Shown here in pieces: positions 55,939 through 64,000 of a stretch of DNA of 64,000 nucleotides. The stretch covers positions 2,046,001-2,110,000 of the forward strand of contig NZ_JACHIS010000001.1 of NCBI RefSeq assembly GCF_014203365.1. Direction: 5' to 3'. The notes beneath the pieces were generated by a model. It was not told where the DNA came from and made no database searches. It saw only the letters and a program-made list of their open reading frames with translations. Source of the DNA: Actinoalloteichus hymeniacidonis (GTDB lineage: Bacteria; Actinomycetota; Actinomycetes; Mycobacteriales; Pseudonocardiaceae). The first letter of the stretch is position 1. Each line of letters begins with the position of its first letter. The position numbers and the translations under genes were made by a program.

Positions 55939-57222
55939 GTGACTCTTTCACCCGGTAGGGCGTCAGTCGATGGAGTTTGTCCGGTCGCCGATCCGGCGAA
56001 GATCTGGGGGCAGGCACCGGCCCCACGGCTGCCGGATCAGCCGGATGTGTTCACGGCGGCCGAGGAGTTCTTCGAGCTGTTCGAACGCGAGAACGATGCG
56101 GTCGGCGCCCTTGCCGCCCGGAGACGGTGGGTGCGGGCCGAGATCGAGGCCACGGGAACCTATGTGCACACCACGGCGGAGCTCGTCTTCGGGGCCAGAG
56201 TCGCGTGGCGCAACAGCGCGCGGTGCATCGGCCGGTTGTACTGGAAGAGTCTGCGAGTCCGGGACTTCCGCGCGATACGGGGTTCGGCGGCGGTGGCCGA
56301 TCGCTGCGTCGACCACCTTCGATTCGCCACCAACGGCGGCCGGGTGCGCCCGACCATCAGCGTGTTCGCCGCCGACAGCATCGACCGGCGAGGCCCGAGG
56401 ATTTGGAACGAGCAGCTGATTCGCTATGCCGGGTACCGCACCGAGGACGGTGGGGTGCTGGGCGACCCCCGATATCTCGAATTCACCGAAGCGGTCCGTG
56501 CGCTGGGCTGGCGGCCGCCGGAGCAGCCGGGGGCCTTCGACGTGCTGCCGTTGGTGATCGACACGGAGGAGGAGGGCACCCGCTGGTTCGAGTTGCCCTC
56601 CGCCGTGGTGCACGAGGTCGAACTGACCCATCCCGATCTGCCCTGGTTCGCGGAGCTGGGCCTGCGTTGGCACACCGTGCCCGCCATCTCGAACATGAGC
56701 CTGGTGATCGGCGGCGTCGAGTACGCCGCGGCACCCTTCAACGGTTGGTACATGGGTACCGAGATCGGCGCGCGCAACCTCGCCGACCAGGACCGCTATG
56801 CGATGTTGCCCGAGGTGGCGCGGCGCATGGGCCTGGATACCTCTCATGAGCAGACCCTGTGGAAGGACCGGGCGCTGGTGGAGCTCAATCGCGCGGTGCT
56901 GCACTCCTATGCCCAGGCCGACGCGACGATCACCGATCACCACACCGAGTCCGAACGCTTTCTCACTCATCTGGCCAGGGAGGAGAAGGCAGGCCGCAGC
57001 TGCCCGGCCGACTGGAGCTGGATCGTGCCGCCGGTATCCGGCGGCCTGACGCCGGTCTTCCATCGGTACTACGACACCGAGCAGCTGTGGCCGAACTTCG
57101 TATTGGGGGACGAGGCAGCCAGCCGGGGTACCCAGGGCGCCCCGGCTAGGCCACCGAGGCGACCCGAGACCGCCGATGACGGAGTGTTCTCGATGTTCGG
57201 ACTCCCGCTGGCGGCGAACTGA
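55939..57222 (+). CDS. nos: Nitric oxide synthase, oxygenase domain only
   Basis: Bacterial NOS converts arginine to citrulline and NO. This 427-residue protein is the heme oxygenase domain: the heme thiolate Cys96 in WRNSARCIGR, RFATNGGRVRPTISVF, and the substrate Glu in GWYMGTEIGARNLAD, plus PADWSWIVPP and VFHRYYD at the pterin/dimer side. No reductase domain is fused or encoded nearby, so electrons must come from general reductases. It is longer than B. subtilis NOS at both ends. GTG 55918 is an alternative start; neither has a good ribosome binding site. Confidence 0.93.
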   Translation: MTLSPGRASVDGVCPVADPAKIWGQAPAPRLPDQPDVFTAAEEFFELFERENDAVGALAARRRWVRAEIEATGTYVHTTAELVFGARVAWRNSARCIGRLYWKSLRVRDFRAIRGSAAVADRCVDHLRFATNGGRVRPTISVFAADSIDRRGPRIWNEQLIRYAGYRTEDGGVLGDPRYLEFTEAVRALGWRPPEQPGAFDVLPLVIDTEEEGTRWFELPSAVVHEVELTHPDLPWFAELGLRWHTVPAISNMSLVIGGVEYAAAPFNGWYMGTEIGARNLADQDRYAMLPEVARRMGLDTSHEQTLWKDRALVELNRAVLHSYAQADATITDHHTESERFLTHLAREEKAGRSCPADWSWIVPPVSGGLTPVFHRYYDTEQLWPNFVLGDEAASRGTQGAPARPPRRPETADDGVFSMFGLPLAAN

Positions 57223-57254
57223 CCAACGGGTCCGCCCGACGGCCCGTCACCGCC

Positions 57255-59051
57255 TCAGTGCCCGGTGGTGGCCACCCGGATCAGCGCGAACGACTCCGGT
57301 CCCAGCTCGATGCCGGGGCTCGCCGTGTCTGTCGTCGTGCCCCGTGCTGCCGTGTCGTCGGCGGAATCGGTGGAGTCGGCGGCGAGTTCGGGGACGGCGT
57401 AGCGGACGTCGTCGACCGGCAGATCCAGCGGGATCCGACGTGGTCGGTCCGCCAGGTTGCACACCAACCGCAGCGTCCCCCGGCGCAGCACCAGCCAACG
57501 TTGCTGTTCGTCGAAGTCCACCCCGAACCGGTCCAACCGAGGATCGGTCAGCTCGGCGGAGGACCGCCGCAGCGCGATGAGCCGTCGATACACGGCCAAC
57601 AGCTCCCGGTGCCCGGGCCGGTCCGACTCCGACCAGTCCAGCGTCGAGCGTGCGAAGGTGGCCGGGTCCATCGGATCCGGTACCTCGGCCTCGTCCCAGC
57701 CGTGCGCCCCGAACTCGGCGCGCCGTCCGGTGCGCACCGCCTCGGCGAGCGCGGGATCGGGGAAGCTCGCGAAGAACTGCCACGGGGTGCGCGCGCCCCA
57801 TTCCTCGCCCATGAACAACATCGGCGTGTACGGAGTGCACAGCATCAGGGCCGCCCCGCACGCCAGCAGACCGGGGGACAGCGTCGCCGATAGTCGGTCG
57901 CCGACCGCGCGATTGCCGATCTGGTCGTGGTTCTGTAGGTAGATCAGGAAACGATGTCCCGGCAGCCGGTGGGTGTCCACCGGCCTGCCGTGGTGACGCC
58001 CTCGGAAGGACGAGGCCGTGTCGGCGTGGAAGAAGACCGATCGCAGTGTGTCCGCCAAAGCCCGCAGGGAACCGAAGTCCGCGTAGTAACCCTGCCGTTC
58101 CCCGGTCAACGCGGTGTGCAGGCAATGGTGGAGATCGTCGTCCCATTGGGCGTGCAACCCGTGGCCGCCCGCCTCCCGCGCGGTGACCAACCGGGCGTCG
58201 TTCAGGTCGGATTCGGCGATCAGAGTCAGCGGCCTGCCCAGGTGCGCGGCGAGCACCTCGACCTCGATCGCCAGTTCCTCCAACAGAGGCACGGCTCGCT
58301 GATCACGCAGCGCGTGCACCGCGTCCAGCCGCAGACCGTCCACCCGGAAGTCACGCAGCCATCCCAGGGCGTTGTCGATGATCAGCCTGCGGACCTCGTC
58401 CGAGTCGGGGCCGTCGAGATTGACCGACGGACCCCACACGGTGCTGCCCGCGAAGTAGGGGCCGAAGCGATCGAGATAGGCCCCCGACGGCCCGAGATGG
58501 TTGTAGACCACGTCGAGGATCACCGCGAGACCCCGGTCATGACAGGCATCGACGAAACGCTTGAAACCGTCGGGACCGCCGTAGCTCTGCTGGACGGCCG
58601 ACCAGGCGACCCCGTCGTAACCCCAGCCCCATGGCCCGTCGAAGGAATTGACCGGCAACACCTCGACGAAGTCGATGCCGAGATCGACGAGGTGGTCGAG
58701 CCGCGCGATCGCCGCGTCGAAGGTGCCTGCCTCGGTGAACGTGCCGATGTGCAGCTCGTAGACCACCCCGCCCGCCAGTGGACGGCCCGCCCAATCGTCG
58801 GTGCGCCAGTCGAATCGGCCGTGGTCGTAGACCCGCGACAGTCCGTGCACCCCATCGGGCTGCCATCGGGAACGCGGATCGGGCAGTGGCAGTTCGTCGT
58901 CCAGCCGGAAACCATAGGCGCTGCCATGCCCGGCCTCGGGTAGGTGGGCGTGCCACCAACCGTCGTCGGTGCGGTGCATCGGATGCTCACCGCCCCCGGT
59001 GTGCAGGGTGACCCTCTGCCGCTGTGGTGCCCAGACCGCGAAATCCGCCAT
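57255..59051 (-). CDS. treZ: Maltooligosyltrehalose trehalohydrolase
   Basis: TreZ releases trehalose from the end of maltooligosyl-trehalose made by TreY. The 598-residue GH13 enzyme has an N-terminal beta domain (MADFAVWAPQ...), then the barrel with DVVYNHLGPSG, nucleophile Asp243 (DGLRLDAVHAL), acid/base Glu280 (LIAESDLND) and LQNHDQIGNR. I chose the ATG at 59051; an ATG at 59060 is possible. It is the last gene of the glgX-treY-treZ set, 88 nt after treY. Confidence 0.95.
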   Translation of the reverse strand: MADFAVWAPQRQRVTLHTGGGEHPMHRTDDGWWHAHLPEAGHGSAYGFRLDDELPLPDPRSRWQPDGVHGLSRVYDHGRFDWRTDDWAGRPLAGGVVYELHIGTFTEAGTFDAAIARLDHLVDLGIDFVEVLPVNSFDGPWGWGYDGVAWSAVQQSYGGPDGFKRFVDACHDRGLAVILDVVYNHLGPSGAYLDRFGPYFAGSTVWGPSVNLDGPDSDEVRRLIIDNALGWLRDFRVDGLRLDAVHALRDQRAVPLLEELAIEVEVLAAHLGRPLTLIAESDLNDARLVTAREAGGHGLHAQWDDDLHHCLHTALTGERQGYYADFGSLRALADTLRSVFFHADTASSFRGRHHGRPVDTHRLPGHRFLIYLQNHDQIGNRAVGDRLSATLSPGLLACGAALMLCTPYTPMLFMGEEWGARTPWQFFASFPDPALAEAVRTGRRAEFGAHGWDEAEVPDPMDPATFARSTLDWSESDRPGHRELLAVYRRLIALRRSSAELTDPRLDRFGVDFDEQQRWLVLRRGTLRLVCNLADRPRRIPLDLPVDDVRYAVPELAADSTDSADDTAARGTTTDTASPGIELGPESFALIRVATTGH

Positions 59052-59139
59052 GGGGATCATCTTGGCGTGAGGGTGCGCTCCTGCCCAGCAGCCCGATGGG
59101 GTCAACCGGGCGGCGCGCCGAGCGAGGGCGCCGGGTACG

Positions 59140-61514
59140 TCAGTCCCGCCGCAGGAGCGCCACCGGGTATCGGGCCAGTACATCGGCGAGCAACGGCGTC
59201 GCCGTGTCGACCCGTGCCCCACTGATCACATCGACCCATGAGGCGCGGCCGTCGGGCATGGCCAGCACGGTGTCCCGCCAGCCACCGGCCTTGGCCAGCC
59301 CGACCGGGAGCCTGGTGGCCACCGCGACCAACTCCGCGTGCCGCGAACCCCGGGCGAATGCCAGGGCGTGCGCTGCGGCCGGCCCGTCGGCGACCAGCGG
59401 CCGGTACCCGGTGAACAGGTGTGGCTGATCGCGTCGCAGCCGCAGCACCCGCGAGGTGACCAGTAGCTTCACGGCCCCCGACTCGTCGATCTCCGGCAGC
59501 CAACCCTGATCCAGCCGGGCGGCCAACGAGCGTCGGAGAGCGAAGTCCACCGGTCGCCGATTGTCCGGGTCCACCAGGGAGAGATCCCAGAGTTCGGTGC
59601 CCTGATACACATCGGGGATACCGGGGCCCGAGGTGTGCACGAGCTTCTGTCCGAGGGAGTTCGACCAGCCATGGCCGACGATGCCCCCGACGAAGGCCGC
59701 CACCTCCGCCGAGGTCTGCTCGTCGCCCAGCACGGCGGCGGGCCAAGCGGCGACGGCGGCGTCGAAGTCGGCGTCGGGCGCCGTCCAGCTGGTGCCGAGC
59801 TTGGCCTCCTTGGCCGCCTTCGCGAGGTAGTCGGTCAGCCGCTGCTCGGTGATCGGCCATGCCCCCAACAGGCTCTGCCACCCCAGAAGATTCAGACTCG
59901 CCTCCGGGAGCGGGTGCCGCTGCGACCAGCGGCGCAACGCCGCACCGAACTCGTCGGGAAGCTCGGAGAGCACCGCCAGTCGGGCCCGGACATCCTCGGA
60001 GCGCTTCGTGTCGTGGGTCGACAGCGAGGTCATCATGCCCGGCCGGGCCGCCGCCCTGGCCGAGGCCGAGGCGTGGAACTCCTCGGGGCGCACTCCGAAG
60101 CGGCTCGGATCGCCGCCGACCTCGTTGAGCGCCACGAAACGGTTGAACCGGTAGAACGCGGTGTCCTCGACGCCCTTGGCCATCACCATCCCGGACGTCT
60201 GTTGCACGCGGATCGCGAGTTCGCCGTCGGGATGGGCCACCATCTCCTCGGCCACCGCCGTCACGAGGGGCGCCAGGTCGGGGCGCTCGCCGCACGCCGT
60301 CGCCACCGCGTCGGCCAGCGCCTGCCTGCCCTCGGGGAGATAGCTGCGGTAGACGGGGAACGAACGCAGCAGTTCGACGGTGACCTGCCGGGCGCTCTCC
60401 CGATCGGGACAGCCGGGCAGCGCGGCGACCAACCCCGCGATCCGATCGGTCTCGGCACCGAGGACCCGTTCGGCGGCGAAATGCTTGGCGGCCGCCTCGG
60501 TCCCGTGCGGGTCGGCGACCGCGGCCGAGGACTCCGGTGCGGACAGCTCCTGGGCGAGCCGCGTCAGCGGCTGCTCCCCGGCCGGGTCGATGAACAGCCC
60601 GCACACCTCGCGCAGTGCTTCGTACCCGGTGCTGCCGTCCACCGGCCAGGAAGCGGGCAACGACTCATCGGGGCCGAGGATCTTCTCGACGACCAACCAG
60701 GCTTCGGGCGCGGCCTCCCGGAGCCTGCGCAGATATTCGCCGGGATTGCTCAACCCGTCCGGGTGATCGATCCGCAGCCCCGTGACCTCGCCTGCCTCCA
60801 CCCAGCGCAACAGTTCACCGTGGGTGGCCGCGAACACGGTGGGCTCCTCGACCCGAACGGCGGCGAGGGCGCTGATGTCGAAGAATCGCCGGAAGGTCAG
60901 CTCGGCCCCGCCTCGCCGCCACGACACCAGCCGGTAGTGCTGCCGCTCGTGCACGGCGTTCGCCTCGGCCGCCGGGTCGGCAGGCTGCGCGTCGGTGTCC
61001 TCGGATGGCGCCTCGGTGCCCTCGGCCAGCGGGAACTCGTGTTCGTGATAGCGCAGCCTGCCATCCACCAGCCGCAGATCCGCCAGTGCCGCCGCACCGC
61101 CGTCCCCGTCGTCGGCCAGGACCGGCAGCAGGATCGGGCCCCGAGACCAGTCGATGTCGAAATACTCGGCGTGCACCGCATCCCGGCCGTCCCGCAACAC
61201 CTCCCACCACCACGGATTGGCGGCTGGCACGGCGACCCCCATGTGGTTGGGCACCACGTCGACCACGAACCCGATGCCTGCGCCGCGCAACCGTTCCGCC
61301 AACGCTCGTCGGGCGGACTCGCCGCCGAGGATCTCCGAGGCGCGGGTCGGGTCGACCACGTCGTAGCCGTGGGTCGATCCCGGCGTGGCCCGCAGCACCG
61401 GGGAGACATACAAGGCACCGATTCCGAGGCCCTGCAGATAGTCGATCAGCGCCGCCGCCTGGTCGAAGGTCTGCGCAGGACCCAACTGCAGCCGATAGGT
61501 CGAGGTCGGGACGG

Positions 61515-61518
<4 letters not shown>
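59140..61518 (-). CDS. treY: Maltooligosyltrehalose synthase
   Basis: TreY rearranges the reducing end of an alpha-glucan chain into a trehalose unit. The 792-residue GH13 protein has the family start TYRLQLGPAQTFDQAA, SPGSTHGYDVVDPTR-type region (PVLRATPGSTHGYDVVDP), DVVPNHMG, GLRIDHPDGLSNP (nucleophile Asp), VVEKILGPDESLP (acid/base Glu) and STHDTKRSEDVRARL. The GTG start overlaps the glgX stop (GTGA) and has GGAGGAG upstream. With TreZ and the debranching enzyme it makes trehalose from glycogen. Confidence 0.96.
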
Positions 61519-63683
<2,165 letters not shown>

Positions 63684-64000
63684 GCTGGCTCCCGATGCGA
63701 CATGGCCCGACGCAGGCTGCGCGGGGCGCCTGTGATCACGCTATTCGATCGTGCTGCGTCCCGGCGATATCTCTGCTTGATCCCCTATCGACCGCTGCCG
63801 CCGGTTCGGCACGGCCAGGCCGGGCCCGCAGGTCGTCCAGGAGCGCCGGGGGTGAGGACGGATCGGCCGTTGGTTTGTAGATCCAAGGCAAATTGCTCCG
63901 AGGTCTTCGTGATTCGGCCACGCTTGCGACCTGGGCATGTAACCGTCTGTAGAGATTTCGGCCTGTGGATGTTCACCGGTTAGGTGCTGGGTCACAGCTG
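63684..64000. other. Upstream region of the trehalose operon (window end)
   Basis: These 317 nt lie 5' of glgX and presumably hold the operon promoter. Short frames cross it in both directions but none has family resemblance. The last 100 nt are less GC-rich. A neighbouring gene may begin beyond the window. Confidence 0.45.

Overview
The window looks like a chromosomal segment of a high-GC actinomycete. Codons end mostly in G or C, GTG starts are frequent, and many genes overlap by 4 nt (ATGA or GTGA). The order pyrG - NUDIX - xerD - parA - scpA - scpB - rluB is the conserved actinobacterial block; in Mycobacterium tuberculosis it is the Rv1699-Rv1711 region. The mix of gene families (GlgX/TreY/TreZ, stand-alone nitric oxide synthase, DUF1707-TM2 proteins) fits Pseudonocardiales such as Actinoalloteichus or Saccharopolyspora. 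That placement is inference; nothing in the window proves a genus. I see no rRNA, tRNA, IS element or CRISPR array.

Layout. (1) 1-15.1 kb: pyrG (cut by the window edge) and an ADP-ribose pyrophosphatase-like NUDIX gene. A six-gene minus-strand block follows: a DUF1707-TM2 protein, an acyltransferase, an alpha/beta hydrolase, a two-component pair and a second DUF1707-TM2 protein. It splits the conserved block, which resumes with xerD, an NmrA-like gene, parA, scpA, scpB, rluB and a GNAT gene. (2) 15.5-24.1 kb: an aldehyde dehydrogenase, a class A beta-lactamase-like lipoprotein with an ArsR-type regulator, an HNH endonuclease, a metallo-beta-lactamase-fold hydrolase, a LysR regulator and a fused E1 alpha/beta 2-oxoacid dehydrogenase. 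(3) 24.1-30.6 kb: a palindrome-rich gap with a LexA/SOS-type box, a KhtT/KhtU-like K+/H+ antiport pair, and a BtuFCD-like vitamin B12 importer preceded by a cobalamin riboswitch. (4) 30.6-37.6 kb: gltB-gltD (glutamate synthase) and a siderophore-interacting protein with a candidate iron box. (5) 37.9-46.3 kb: a secreted M28 peptidase, a VanZ-like protein, pyruvate kinase, acyl-CoA thioesterase II, a DUF368 membrane protein, 6-phosphogluconate dehydrogenase and a DUF4429-SHOCT protein. (6) 46.3-54.7 kb: a SigF-family sigma factor, an SRPBCC protein, a SulP-STAS-carbonic anhydrase fusion, a DedA protein and a bifunctional class A PBP. (7) 54.7-64 kb: a tartrate/D-malate dehydrogenase-like enzyme, a stand-alone bacterial nitric oxide synthase, and the glgX-treY-treZ trehalose operon.

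Functional links. ParA, ScpA, ScpB and XerD serve chromosome segregation and dimer resolution. GltBD makes glutamate. GlgX, TreY and TreZ turn glycogen into trehalose. DUF368 and DedA proteins (both linked to undecaprenyl-phosphate recycling in recent work) together with the PBP point to envelope assembly. The SulP-CA fusion probably supplies bicarbonate. No complete, obviously novel multi-gene system stands out. The most interesting leads are the palindrome/SOS-box cluster near 24.3-24.5 kb, the fused SulP-carbonic anhydrase, the orphan NOS, the orphan terminator near 50.9 kb, and the inserted minus-strand block bounded by DUF1707-TM2 paralogues.
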